From assembly GCA_028554645.1 (NCBI GenBank), contig JAQOOI010000013.1, positions 1-64,000 of the forward strand: a stretch of DNA of 64,000 nucleotides, read 5' to 3'. The notes under the pieces were generated by a model that saw nothing but the letters and a program-made list of their open reading frames with translations, did not search any database and was not told the DNA's origin. This DNA comes from Omphalotus guepiniiformis (taxonomy: Eukaryota; Basidiomycota; Agaricomycetes; Agaricales; Omphalotaceae). A program made the translations under genes and the position numbers. Shown here piece after piece: positions 11,187 to 23,364 of this stretch. The first letter of the stretch is position 1, and each line of letters begins with the position of its first letter.

Positions 11187-12631
11187 ATGGATTTCAACAA
11201 TACCGCGATGACCAACCATCGAATTCAAAGTCGGTCAAAGCCTAGTAGCCGTACGATTACTGACATCTTTTATTTATAGATAGTGGCTCTCAGACCACGG
11301 TAGCATGCACCATCGCTCGAGGAATCACAATCTTTGCGCCCTCTGAGGAGCTATACACGTTCTGGAAGATTGACATCGGTTTAGAACATCTTTCGGCCCG
11401 CTCTCCTCAATCTTTGTCCGTCTCCGCCTCAACTCTCCTTGATATAGTTTGCCTTGAAGCCCAAAGACTGTCCGCACATCCTCATGGTCAGTGGGCGACC
11501 ATCACAAGCACAATGTTTCAAACGCTTACTCGGCTTGACCGAGAAGCCGCTATCATTTCGACTGCGAGCGTTCTCGACTTCTATTCTGGGCCTCAACACA
11601 ACCTTGCCCAGATGGCCGGGTACAGGCAATTGGGCCAAAGCTGGCAAAGTCTTACTTCCTTCAATCCCCCCTATATGTCTCCTCCGCCGGAGTTCATGGT
11701 CTCCCATGAACTTGCCTCCATAGATCTTGTCAATCCGATGAGTCGCCCATTCATCGAGACCTGGGCCAATTTGATTTCTGGAGTTGACAGACGAGCTCAT
11801 TTTCTTCTGGTCATCACAGAGGCATTCGAGCAGCGCCCATTCCAAAATCCTTTCCTTTTGCCTTCACCAAGCTCCTCTGGTGCCATGACGCCTGGAACCA
11901 AGCACTTCAGAGTTTGTTTGCAGAATTTCTGCTCCCGGCACAATGACCTCGACTTTGATGGCGCGATGTACATCTCGTCTCATAGCTCCTCCCTGTTCGA
12001 TTCGGCGGTCAATTGGAAGAACATGTCAAAGATCTTGGAGGTTATGGGATGTAGCAATTTGAAGACCCTGCAGGGCTCGTTTGTTTTTCCAGGTAGCCAT
12101 ATTGCAGTGCCGTTTGAAACCATCGTCACCGAATTTGGTTGGAATGTCGGGGTGTTTGAAAGGAAGCAGCGCTTGTTTGGTTGGTGGATTAAAGCGACTG
12201 CAACAATGGAATTCAACACTAAGACTGGATTGATCCCACCAGGAACAGAGTCTGATAGCTCTGGTTCTAGCCTTGAAGTAGCGGTTCCCCATCCCCCTCC
12301 CCCTAGTCCCCAGTCATCCCACTATAACCCACGCGCATCAGGGTCAAGCCCCAACAGTGCTGACTTCGAGTCTGAAAATAGCTCTCCTTCTTTCTCGGAT
12401 GGGTTTGACACGGATGAAGCTCTAGACTTTCGTGCGAAGGTGTTTATAATTTGGAACACGGGTGTGTCCTTGTTTTACAATCCCGGATTCGTTCTACTTG
12501 GACAGGCTCCTCGCTCAACATCAAGAGACCTCTTCGAAAGGAAAGCTGCGATTGTTACTGAAATGGATTTGAAGAAATACAAAGCCAATGTCCGCATGTA
12601 CTTAAAAAGGAAGGTTTCATACACGGGATAG
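11187..12631 (+). CDS. Hypothetical protein X1, paralogue of X2
   Basis: The model uses ATG 11187 (MDFNNTAMTNHRIQ), an intron at 11230-11279 and an exon at 11280-12631, giving 464 residues with a consistent frame. It shares many blocks with X2: TIARGITIFAPSEELYTFW, SVSASTLLDIVCLEAQRL, STASVLDFYS, NLAQ followed by GYRQL, PSHELASIDL-type text, LDFDGAMYI, SALNWK/SAVNWK and FGWNVGVFE. A Ser/Pro-rich insert lies near residues 320-370. No catalytic motif or known domain is recognised, and no signal peptide is seen in this model. Together with X2 it looks like a tandem duplication, now separated by a transposase gene. Function is unknown. The start is less certain than the main exon. Confidence 0.55.
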
Positions 12632-12842
12632 ATTCGTCCCAGCAGCGTGTTCTCTATTTCTTGTTTTTGCTACAGCGTCACTGCTACAGGTCCCTTGTAT
12701 GAACTGCTGTTTAGCTCAACTCACTGCTATTCAGAAGATATTTGAACCTCATTTGTATCATACTCCAAAATAAAATTCTTATATAGCATATTCTAGCATT
12801 ATCAAGCCTAAGTATGCGTCAATAACAATCCGGGCGTAAAGT

Positions 12843-14725
12843 TCATGCTAGCGCTAGGCCCAAAGTCCAAACTGCGACAACGTCCGACTCTTCTGACCTC
12901 CCAGGAATGCGCTCTAATCCGATATTCAGGGCTTGCACCTGCTCATCATTGAGAACGGCTGACGGCGGTTGCACGTTTACTTCACTGAGCTTTCGAGGGG
13001 CCCCTCGATGGTGCCAAGAGCCAGAGCCAGCATCTTCCCGACTATAGTGTTTTCGTAAGGATTTGAGGAGATTTTCATCATGAAGTCCTTCCCAATCAAC
13101 ACCAAAAACTTCAAGCTCCTCCTCACTCAAAGGAAGGTCGTAAGGGTCGCCGCGAACTCCATTGACAATCATATCGAAACCAAACATATCCTCTGGGCTT
13201 CGGTTTGGGCCATTACGGGTAGAAATGCGATGGTGATTCCAAGACTCCGCCCAGAAAGTCAACTCCTGGTTGATTGTGGGCAGGAAGAGGTGATGCAGGA
13301 GCCATACATGATTAACGTTGTTGATGTCCAAGCCATGACTCACTTCGAGGAGGGTGAACAGATTGGCCCATTTACTACCCACATAGGTGGTCACATCTAC
13401 CCACAGTCTTTCAATCCTGGTATTGTGAACGCTTCTGCAGAATAGCTCTGGTGTAAGCATGATTTCCCTGATATTAAGAGAAGCACCACTTGCCTCCCCC
13501 AAATGTAAGACCCGCGATCTTCGCCTCGGGCATTCTCCATAAAGGCAGCCACGAACAGGTTCTCTACTCCGTGGTCACCACGTAGACGAGATGGTATGCC
13601 GTAGATTTTGATAGCGATCAGGAAGAGTAAGAGCACAGTGAGTGCATGGTTGTTATTGCTGGCTCGAATTGCCGTGATAAGGCGCGAATACCCATCGATG
13701 AAAGCGTGAATGACAATACACCATCGAATGAGGCCTATAAGAAGCCCAGTGAGCCGAAGGAGGGCACTTGAAGGAATGGGAAAGCATACCATGCTGGCCA
13801 TCGTGATGCCATAGAGAATTGGGACCTGGCACGGAATAACCGCGCCTACGAATTCGAATTCGTTCGAATACGCGCTGTACTGGATCAATCCGGTTGAGAG
13901 ATAATCGAATACGTTCATAAGGCACAATATACCCTAGCCGTCGCAGCATCCCATCAAGCATTCGGATGCCTGCTCTATGGTAATGGGCGCGTAAGCGGAG
14001 CAGGAGTTTGTCGAGATCATCATCGCTAATATTTGAGAGATACCCGGGGGAGGAATGGCAAGATGGCCTGGAATTGGAGAGCTCCTCAGGAAGCTCTGCT
14101 GGCAGAGGCAAGTCAGGGTCAAGTAAGTCGTCTTCTTCTAATTCTCCAGACTGGCCTGAGCCTTCCACAGGATCATGACTTACGCAAGGATTTGACCCTG
14201 CATTCGCAATTCCAAAGCTCAAGAGGGCCTCGCGAACTGTCGTATGGCCTACTCCCAGAAATTGAGCAATACCGCTTGTCGTGCGCTGAGTATACGCCCA
14301 TCGGAGAAAACCAGGATGGATAAAGGTTCGTGGCCGGCCTCTACGTCCAGTATACACGCGATAAACCACTTGCGGATGCCCATGATGCGAGGAGTCGACT
14401 GAATAGCGGTGAAGAAGCACAGTGTCGTGAAGCATTAAGTTGAGGCCGGTCAACATGGTATTGAACTCCCCAGGCTCTCCAAACACTTCTTGATGCTTTA
14501 CATCCATTCGTAAGCGGGTGATGCACATCTGGATTATGGGCTATAGCTTACTTGCTGAATTAAAGATATAAACTCCTCAATGTCTTCACCTAGCTGTTGG
14601 ATAAGAAAGGCGTCCGTTTGCTCTGCTTGCTGGTGAATGTTCTGAACTAGGGAAGTGAATTTCACATAGTGTGCACGGAATGCATGCAGCATCAACGTTG
14701 AATTGTTGATGTTATGAACGTCCAT
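12843..14725 (-). CDS. Integrase-core DDE transposase, intact
   Basis: Splicing at 14496-14551, 13735-13789 and 13435-13493 gives an uninterrupted 570-residue protein starting MDVHNINNST. An N-terminal helical part is followed by a helix-turn-helix-like block (TSGIAQFLGVGHTTVREAL). The retroviral-integrase-type core has LWHHDGQHG (first Asp), HAFIDGYSRL, LRGDHGVEN (second Asp) and SVHNTRIERLW (catalytic Glu region). This is the integrase-core family common in agarics and related to IS3EU-type DNA transposons. It would cut and join DNA of its own element. The third intron uses a GC donor (GCAAGT), and only this splice restores YIWGRSVHNTR. No flanking inverted repeats were recognised, so mobility is unproven. 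Confidence 0.75.
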
Positions 14726-14935
14726 CGCGAAGTGCAGAGGTTCAGAGCAAGGACGCGGATGCTGCTGGGCGCTTATGCGCTTATGTGTGGGTGCCTATGG
14801 GTGCGCACTTTGCCGATCGCTTAGGGGCTGTTGAACATGATCAATCGATTGAACCTCTTCAGTCTTTCGACCTTGAAGTAGTCAACAACCACAGCTCTAA
14901 AACATTTCGAAGTCAGAAAGGTGGCAACTTCCGCC

Positions 14936-16574
14936 ATGGCAAGCACCATGCAGGGCCTTTGCTGGCAGCAGATTCACCAAGGCTTTCGGCGTATCGAGGG
15001 TCGTCTCTTTTTTCATCACGCCGATCGTCTTACTGTGAGTATTTTTCTTCTTTCTTTATTTACGTCTCTAACAATGTGTCCCTCTCGCCTACGCCATAAA
15101 AAGGCTGGCTTTCGCTTCTGTAACATGAACAACATCCAAGCGTATCATAGTACAGTCCTTTTCGTCACATTCTTTTTCGCCGGCTCTCTCGTCATCAAAC
15201 TATACCACTGCTTCAAGTTTCCAGTAATGTCTGCAGAAGGTAGGCCGCGTCCCTCGCCTTCATGATTATGGAAATTTGAAACCTCACACTTGCATGCTTT
15301 CTTCAGTCGACTTCATATTGGAGACCGAGATCACCATCACCTGTACCGTCGCCAGAGGGCGAACCCTTTTCGCTCCTTCAGAAGAAGTGCATACCTTCTG
15401 GAATTTGCCTCTGCAGATGGAGTTTATCTCTGTTCGTCACACGAATAGTGTCTCCGTGTCTGCGACCACCATCTTGGAATTAGTGCGCCTCGAAGCACTG
15501 AAGGCAACTAAACCATCTGCACCCCAGGCAGACCGACATGCGCATCCGCGCCCGACTTCCCTAGCAATCACCCTGACTCAGAGCATGCTCGACGCTTTGA
15601 CCCAAAGAGGCCAAAGGCCCACCATCATCTCCACTGCTAACGTCCTAGACTTGTATTCATCAGCAAGCCGTTCTGCCCCCAACCTTGCCCAAATCCAAGG
15701 ATTCCGCCAGCTTTCAACCAGCGCGGAACGTTTGTTCCAAGACTACCCTCCGTTCGCGCCTCCACCCGCCGAACTCGTCCCGTCCCACGAGCTGCTCGCT
15801 CTTGATCTGACTCAAGGGATTAACAACCATTATGTTGGGGACTGGTCTCTATTGGTGCAAGACGCGTTCAAGTCCTGCCACTTTCTCATCATAATCACGG
15901 ACGCACCCGACTCCTCCGCGACTTCCCTCAGGCGCTTCAACCCCACCCCGCCTCAGCCTGCCTCAGTTACCTTGGCACCCGCAGAACTGGCTGCGGCCCC
16001 GAGGAGCGTGAAGGAGATTATCCAGAAGTACTGCGTTGAATACGAGCCGGACCTGGATGTTGATGGGGCCGTTTATATCGTCTCGTCGATCCGCCCGTCA
16101 TTGTATCGCTCCGCGTTGAACTGGAAGAGGATGTCTGTCCTTCTCGCTCGACTAGGTTGCTCAAACAAGAAGAATCTTTTAAAGGGGGGCTCCCTCAAAG
16201 ATCCCAACATATCCCTCAGCATTGCCTTCACAGAAGTCGTGATGGCATTTGGCTGGAGCGTCACGACCTTTGAGAATAAGGAACGACTCTTCACGTCGTG
16301 GATTGAGTTGGCGACGGAAAATGAATGGAGCCAAACTGACATCCCTCTTGGAGAGTCCCATGATGCATACAAGATGCGTCTGTATAAGACTTGGAAAAGG
16401 GCCTCCTACCTCTTGGATGTTCCTGGATATCTTCTGTATGAACAGGAGCCCATATCCCCCATCCCTGGCTCCTGCGAGAAAGAGGCCTCGCTTCTCACAC
16501 AGACTGATTTAGTCAAGCTTAAGGCTGCGATAAAACCTTTCCTTGTCCCAAAGCAAGAGGTTTCCATTGCATAG
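14936..16574 (+). CDS. Hypothetical protein X2, paralogue of X1
   Basis: Exons 14936-15034, 15104-15239 and 15307-16574 join in frame to 500 residues. The N-terminal part includes a hydrophobic stretch (STVLFVTFFFAGSLVI, about residues 50-65) that could be a membrane anchor. X1 lacks it in my model. The body repeats the X1 blocks: TVARGRTLFAPSEEVHTFW, SVSATTILELVRLEALKA, STANVLDLYS, LVPSHELLALDL, DLDVDGAVYI, SALNWKRMS and FGWSVTTFENKERLFTSW. I recognise no domain. X2 looks more complete than X1 and may represent the ancestral layout of this agaric family. Its role is unknown. Confidence 0.55.
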
Positions 16575-16624
16575 GTATTATTTTATTGCTCCTCTTTGCT
16601 TAACTAGTCCCGTCTTTGCATATA

Positions 16625-16750
16625 TAGCCCCGCATTTTGGGTGGCTCTCTTATTCTAGGCTCTCCATAGCCCCACATTTTGGGTGGCTCTCTTATTCTAG
16701 GCTCTCCATAGTCCCACATTTTGGGTGGCTCTCTTATTCTAGGCTCTCCT
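16625..16750 (+). repeat. 42-bp minisatellite, three units
   Basis: Three nearly identical 42-bp units at 16625, 16667 and 16709 contain ATTTTGGGTGGCTCTCTTAT and differ at a few positions in the first bases. The array sits just 3' of X2 and is flanked by two copies of GTCTTTGCATATATA (16612 and 16768). Confidence 0.85.
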
Positions 16751-17246
16751 TAGTTCCAGTAGTCCAGTCTTTGCATATATACACTAGTTTGAAACCTAGC
16801 TCTGCTCTTTCGCACTATGCAGTAAAACTAAATGCTGAAATCTCGACGTTGCTCAACTTCGTTGACACTTGATGCGTCAGCATGTGAGACGCGTCATTAC
16901 GTGTTCAGGGCGGGCGCCTGGCGCCAGTGTTTGTTTGTGGACCCACAAGTATATAAACTGCCACCTCTCAATTTTCTTCCTCATCCCCACCACCTCTGCA
17001 GCACTAAGGTACGTGTGCATCGTCTCTTTTCGGTAGGGTTGTACGCGTGCTCGTTGCGCGAGGGACATGGGCATGGTACGCGGAAGCCACGACCCTGGAG
17101 GCTGAAGTTCACTGCCTTACGCGTGTCCTTCGCGGCACGAAATCGCGTCCTACCTCATCGACGAGAGATCGAGGCAGTCTTTATCATCAGGCTCCCAAGG
17201 TAATATTGTTGGCTCATTATAGGTACTATCGTTGGTTCGCTACGAG
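16751..17246. other. Intergenic, upstream region of the TET-like gene
   Basis: No coding frame with recognisable motifs. The region should hold the promoter and 5' leader of the gene starting at 17247. Confidence 0.4.
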
Positions 17247-18994
17247 ATGAGCCAAGATGCACCTGGTGAGTGTGGGTTCCCCGGTGCGAGTTCTACGTAC
17301 TCACCTTTTATTAGCTTTCGGATTCCGAACGACCCGCTCTCAAAAAGTGTTTAGCCCTTTTGTAATTAAACCACAGCCTGGCCAGCCTATTGCAAGTCCC
17401 CGGGACTTTGACATCATGGACGCACTTCGCAAAGAGAATGACAAGCGCATGGAGAAGGAGGATCGGGGCGAAGACGTTGATTCTGAGGACGAGATCGAAC
17501 TAGAGGACGAACTGGAGGACGAAAATGAAGACCGACCCGAGGACCGCACGCACCCTGCCCCTACGACTAGCTTCTCTTCACCCACATCATGCGCACTGGC
17601 TAGGTCCCTTTCCCCCTCGCCATCTTCTAATTCTCTACCTACCCCGGCACCGTTCCATCGCGCAGCGTGTAAAGCAGATAAACGACGCAAGTATAAACCT
17701 GGAAAGCGCGCAGCGCGGGCGATCCAACGCTTTGAGGCGGATGTCATGCAATGTCAGGCCGGCATGCGCATCAAGCGCGTTGCGGTGAAGAAGGCGGCGC
17801 TTGCGAAGACGATGCCTGCCCCAGATCTTTCCGCCAACGACCTGCCTGTGAGCGCTGCGGGTTGGACGGGTCGCCGTCAAGATTTCGTCAAAGAACATAT
17901 CAATCTGGAGGAAGCGTTTGAGCAGGGCCTGCGCCTGGTTGATTGGGACGGGGAGTGAGTTGATTTTATTCCCGCATTCTTCATGGTAGAAAACGAACTG
18001 AGACTGCGCCCTACGCAGTGAAACTCATGCTATTGTGGACAGCCACAACATGGTCATCTCAGTACTAGGTGCACCTCCTCCAGGCAAGTGCAAATCTGAA
18101 TGGAAGGCGGTTGTGGATCAAGCCACGCAAGAGATCGAGGCCGCGCGCAAGAAGATACCATTCACCAAGAAGGAGCAAAATCATCGGCGGGGGGATTTCC
18201 CGGTGGCGGCGTATGGTATTTCTTTCGGTGGCGGTCAGAAGGTGAGATTCAAAGACATTCACGTTGATCACCTCTTGACTGATTCCTCTATAGCGGCCTG
18301 GGATCTTGAAACATTCGAAGAAGACCACATTTGTGCTGCAGAGCTTGCTTGGATGCCTCGCTTTCCAACGAATCGCTGGTTACGCAAACTGTGAGTTGTA
18401 TCATCGCTCGAAAGATCTATGCTCACCTGCCACTAAGGTCTTTTTCAGGCCTTTGCACCACGCGTGTTCGAGTACTACACAAATGGTTTAAGAGCTCTAC
18501 AAAACTGGAATACTCGCCTCGTCCCAAACTTCCCGCGCACTGCATTTGCGGCGTGCACTTGGAACTTTGGCCCATTCTCGGTGTCCTATCCGCACACAGA
18601 TAACGGCAATGTGGCGTTTGGCTGGTGCGCTATAACCTCACTGGGCTCCTACGATCCAGATCGAGGCGGCCACTTGATACTGTGGGACCTTGGTCTGGTC
18701 ATCCGATTTCCGCCAGGCAGCACCATTCTTATCCCCTCCGCACTTCTGGTACACTCGAATATCCCGATTCAAGACGGCGAGACCAGATATGCCTTCGTGC
18801 AATACTCAGCCGGCGGCCTCTTCCGATGGATCCGCAATGGGTTTCAAACATGGGAGGCTTGGCAAGCCACTGCATCCACTTCAATGTTGGCACAGTATGA
18901 GTGTGATAGACGCGCGCGAGCGACACAAGGCTTCAAAATGTTCTCCACGTTCTCTGAAATCTCTGCACGATACCAGCGATCTGGAAACCATTAG
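17247..18994 (+). CDS. TET/JBP-like 2-oxoglutarate/Fe(II) dioxygenase, agaric-type
   Basis: Exons 17247-17265, 17315-17954, 18019-18241, 18294-18390 and 18438-18994 give 511 residues in one frame. The N-terminal third is acidic, Ser/Pro-rich and then strongly basic (ADKRRKYKPGKRAARAI). The C-terminal domain has FGGGQKRPG, LAFQRIAGYAN, TWNFGPFSVSYPHTDNGN, FGWCAITSLG, GGHLILWDL, FPPGSTILIPSALLVHSN, ETRYAFVQYSAGGLF and W-rich text after it. PHTD gives the H-x-D metal pair, VHSN the distal His, and ETRY a candidate 2-oxoglutarate arginine. This pattern fits the double-stranded beta-helix oxygenases expanded in basidiomycetes and linked to the TET/JBP group, which oxidise 5-methylcytosine or thymine. 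The fold is likely; the DNA substrate is inferred. The basic region suggests a nuclear role. Confidence 0.6.
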
Positions 18995-19673
18995 GTATAG
19001 GAGGAGGGATTGATCTTGAACGGACAAGTGTATTATAATATTTTCTTGTGCAATCTGGAGCTTCTTGTTTCAATCAAAAATGCATCTCTCAAATAGTTAT
19101 TTTTGTGTGTTACTTCGCTGGTAGCAATTATAAAATATCACTGGGTTTCTGTTTGCGAAAAGCCTGTCCCAGAGCTCAAGAAAGTTCATCACACAACACG
19201 CGCATCTTCTCTGGATCTGTCAATGCCCCTTGAGTGCATAAATTAGATCATGAAAGACTCTAAGCTGGAATAGACACTTGCGGAGGAAAGTACGCTGGTG
19301 GAAGAGACATCCGTCTGCGGGAGGCGGCTCAGCTCATGTCCATGCTCTTACCCTTGTAACGGATGGAAGGTTGCCCTAGTGGAGGAAGCAGATTGATTCT
19401 TATGTTTAATGATGGATATTCCTGGGACGAAGTTGCTTCCTATGCACTATTCAATGTTTTCAAAATTTGTTGCCTTCGCACAGTTGTGTTATGCGACTCT
19501 GCTGGCCATGGAAGCCTTTACTGAATGCATTAAATACTAAGGATCTCATGGTTTCACCCTCAGTAGACGTGATATGGGCAAACGAGAAGATAACATTAAC
19601 CAGTAAATAAGGTAATTTGAATAAGACCAGCAAAGCAACGAATGATAGCAACTAACAGAAACGAATGGCCCCT
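18995..19673. other. Intergenic between convergent genes
   Basis: Holds the 3' regions of the TET-like gene and of the minus-strand gene ending at 19674. No further gene or repeat is seen. Confidence 0.5.
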
Positions 19674-22600
19674 TCACCTCATCGTATGGGCCGCAATGTT
19701 ATCCAAGATATTGAACAACAACCAATGATGAAGCGCTACTTTCGCGTCCTTCAATTCCGAAGATTCATCGTACTCCTGCTTCAGGACTTTGATAAAGTAA
19801 GAGGTCGGGATATAGACGGAACGAGTGCATGTTCGGAAAGCGCACACCCCATACTTCAATAATTCGGATCGTAGGGATTCCGGCTGACCATTCAAGTAAG
19901 ATGGATCATCATCGGCCACGAAATGAATCTATCCTCCTGTCAGCCTATGTACGGACAAGTCAAACTGCTTCTCACCGAAATCCTGGAAACTTCGGGAGTC
20001 AATAATGGCGCGCCTGTAGCGGCCCAGCAGAACATCCGAAGCCTGTAACCCAGACTAGAAGCATCCGTGAAGTCCGAGACCAGGGGATGGAACCGGCCCT
20101 TGAGATCATCCATGAGCTGAGGGCAAGGAAGGCCAGTTCCCTCAAAAAACTCTTGAAAGATAGAAGGAATTGTGGGCTGCATCTCTGGCGAACTCTCAAA
20201 AAGAGACCAATGTGGGAACAGGGCCTCAGAGACTTCAGTTTTCAAATCCGGAGGCAGCCATATTTCCCAACGGATATTCAAGTCGGCGTAAGAATTCACC
20301 ATCTGGGAGGAGTAGGATTGCTCTATGTACTTTGCAGGGCCCAAATCATAAGAGCGAACAATCTGCATGAGATGATTACTTCAATGATAGAACCACAGTG
20401 GTGGAAAAGACCCTACCTGGGGAAACGAGAAGCCATACTTCGTCCGCAATTGGAATCCGGCGAGGAAACACTGCCAATCGTGATGCGCCACTGTCGTGGG
20501 CCCAACAATGGCCCTTTCCAGCATGCCAATCCCCAGTGAGTCATGAAGACGCTGATCACGGCCGGCTAGAGAAGCCACCTAGAAATACAGAACTTAGCGC
20601 TACCTTTTCCTTCACATTAATCGTAAGGCTGGCCTACCTGTACCTCTCCATAGTACGTAGCAAAGAAAGCTTGGAAGTCCAGGATTTCATCTTCTGGCCC
20701 CAACGCTCGCCAGCGTGACAACATTTGATGTAGTTCAGGAAACCACCGCTTCACAAGCTCTTCAGAAAGGCATCCGATATCTCCCTCGTTTACAAGATAA
20801 ATGAGCAATAGAGGGTTGAGAGGAATTGGAGCAAGGCCGTACACCAGACTTAGCGCAACCAATGCACCCAAAACCGCAAGATCCAAGGATCGCTCGTTTG
20901 AGGCAGGGACATAAGAGTGATAAGGGAATGTTGCCAAAGTTCCATACCCCCCAATTCGAGGAAGATACCATTGGCTCTCTTTCTGGGCATGCCGCTTCAG
21001 GGCCAGGAAAACAACCTCCCGCTCAATGCCACATCCAGAGGACACGTATCGTTCCGCATCCAGACTATCTCTTCGCAACCTGCATGGAGGGTTCATCTCA
21101 GTTGTTTCGGTCACAAGAATAGATGGCGGTAAATCCTTACATGAGGAACTGACGAGAGGGGGAGAGAACAGTTGTAAAATCCTTCTTTTCAACAGCTTCG
21201 CGAATACGAATCAGGAATCTCATAGCCATCTCATCCACATCTGCCCCTCGAATTTCAAGGGTTGGAATTCCGCTATCTTCTTCGTCAAAACCCTCCTCCA
21301 TCCGGCCACTCTTGTACATTTCGGCGGTGAAGTCAAATATAAACTCTTTGCGTTCGAACTCGTGGAAGCCTCGAACACCCTTTTCACGGGGAGGAGACCA
21401 GTTGTCCTGACTCCAAAGTTTTTCCGGTAGGAAATAATATTGGCTGGCCAGTTCCGGCATTGGTATGGTAACCACCTAATGAACTATCTCAGTCACAGGT
21501 ACTTGCAGAGAAAATGAAATGGCCCTCACGGCATCAGACAGAGGATCTCGAGTCGAAGGCCTGGAAGGCCCTGCTGCGGTACGAGGAAGAGGTATTGTCA
21601 CCGCCGCGTGAGAGGACGGCTCCGCCACAGCAGGATGAGGGGGTGCTGCAGTCCCTGCGGCAGTGGTAGCCGTTGTGTTTGGTCGGAGATTCAGGGCTTG
21701 CACAACCTCATGCTCCTATCCAGGCATAAGTTCCTATTCACCATGCAATCAGCAAGCGGACGATACCTCCTGTAGCTCCTCGTCCTCATCGCAAGACGCG
21801 TAGCCCTCCTCCTTTAAAACCTGTTTAATTTCTCTTGTTCGGCAGTCGATATCACTGCGGAAGATCGCGTAAAGCTTGCGAGAGATGCACCGATGGGGTC
21901 TGACTACAGTGTCTGTGCCGAGATGCACTAGATCCAGGCTAATGTTTAGAGCAGGAGACGGGTCCCGCATAACTAGAACAAAAATGCAGTTTAGCGAAGA
22001 GATCAAGCATAATAAAAACTTACTTGTGTTCAAAATAAACCGATTGCGCTCTGTGACGACTAATTTCGGGAGGGCGAAGCGGCTGTCGCGAAGGATATCT
22101 TCGAATGTAAGATTGGCTCGAAAAGATGTCGGTTGCAGCCTTGGTGTCTTATCGCTTCCATTTGCTCGACCAAGGTTGGTAAAAGACAGCAGCTGAAGAG
22201 GAAGGACTTCATGGGCAGCAAGAGTTCGCTGCTGTAGAAAGTCAATCTGAGGGAGAACCCATCCTTTGCCAACGAGCTGAGCAGCCACATAGGTTAGAAG
22301 GTCAACCACCATAGTGGATAAGGGGAGGTGAGTAAACTCATAGAAACATCCGATAGACTTTAAGAAATTCGTCCAGGTATCTAGGTTTCGAGTATAATAG
22401 ACAAGATGCAATGGATAATTTCCGTTCTAAAGTTTCGCAGGGTTCAGATCAGGTTTATAGGCAGGTTTATAGGCAAGTACACAAAACCTACCTTTCGAAG
22501 ATCAAGGGCGAGCTGAGGAGGGTAGACATAAAGGTCAAGGCTGACCACCGGAATGTTTCCCTCGGCGACGTCGCAACACGAATGGACAGAAGGAGGCTTC

Positions 22601-23364
22601 GAGCCATGCCCAATACTAGGGCCTGGGACTGCTTTGCCGCGACGCCTCTTCTTGGGTAAGGACTCTTGAGCATGGCTCATCCTACCTCGATTGGTTCTTT
22701 GCGTGTCTTGACGTGTGATTCCAAGAGACTCCAAGAAATTCTGACCAGCTGCTGAAGTTGAGCCCCCACGAGGTGCCGGCGGAGTAGAAGAAAGGAAAGA
22801 CGAGGGAGAAGGTGAGCTGGAGGGAAGGGATCCTAAGGATGAGAGCATGTGGATGCTCTGATAGGGTTGTGCAGGAGGGGGTGGAGGAATAGAAAACGTA
22901 TCTCCTGAGTCAAATCCAGATGTTGTGGAGGCGCCTGGCAAGTGAGAGGTAGTGTCGTTACAAGCAAAGAAACCAGGAGAATGAGTCTGAGGCTGAAGCT
23001 GATTTGGTGAATAGGATGAAGAAATAGTGAGTGGAGCGGCTTGGGTCGAAGTGGTCTGAGATGGGGTATGCACCGGGACATTTGCATTGAGCTGGGACGG
23101 TAAGGGTTGTGGAATTGGATTGGCGGGAAGGCGTTGTTGCAAAATGGAATGCGGGAGTGAAGTAACAGAAAGGGGCTGTGATGTTATCGAACCCCCATCT
23201 GAATGAGGCGTTGTGGAAGGAGAGTTTGACGGTGCTGGCGTCGGTGTGGGGGATGGAGTTGCTGCGCCTGCGCCAGCCATTAATTGCTGAACCTGTGCAG
23301 CAGGAAGCGCGCCGGACGCCAGTACAGATCGAATAGCATCCGCAACAAGCGCATTGAGGTCCAT
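19674..23364 (-). CDS. Large agaric-specific protein, possibly with a HECT-like C-terminus
   Basis: The start is ATG 23364 (MDLNALVADAIRSVLASGAL). The first exon encodes a long Ser/Pro/Thr/Gln-rich low-complexity region and a basic cluster (KKRRRGKA), then VVSLDLYVYPPQLALDLRK. Later exons carry YYTRNLDTW, GCFYEFTHLPL, LPLQLLSFTN, HRCISRKLYAIF, GCGIEREVVFLALK, FFEGTGLPCPQ and YGVCAFRTCTRSVYIPTSY, ending HHWLLFNILDNIAAHTMR. I know this order of blocks from hypothetical proteins repeated many times in agaric genomes. The FRTCTR cysteine near the end could correspond to the catalytic Cys of HECT E3 ligases, but that is a guess from position and context. There are about eight introns of roughly 50-65 nt. 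The gene appears complete. The cellular role is unknown. Confidence 0.55.
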
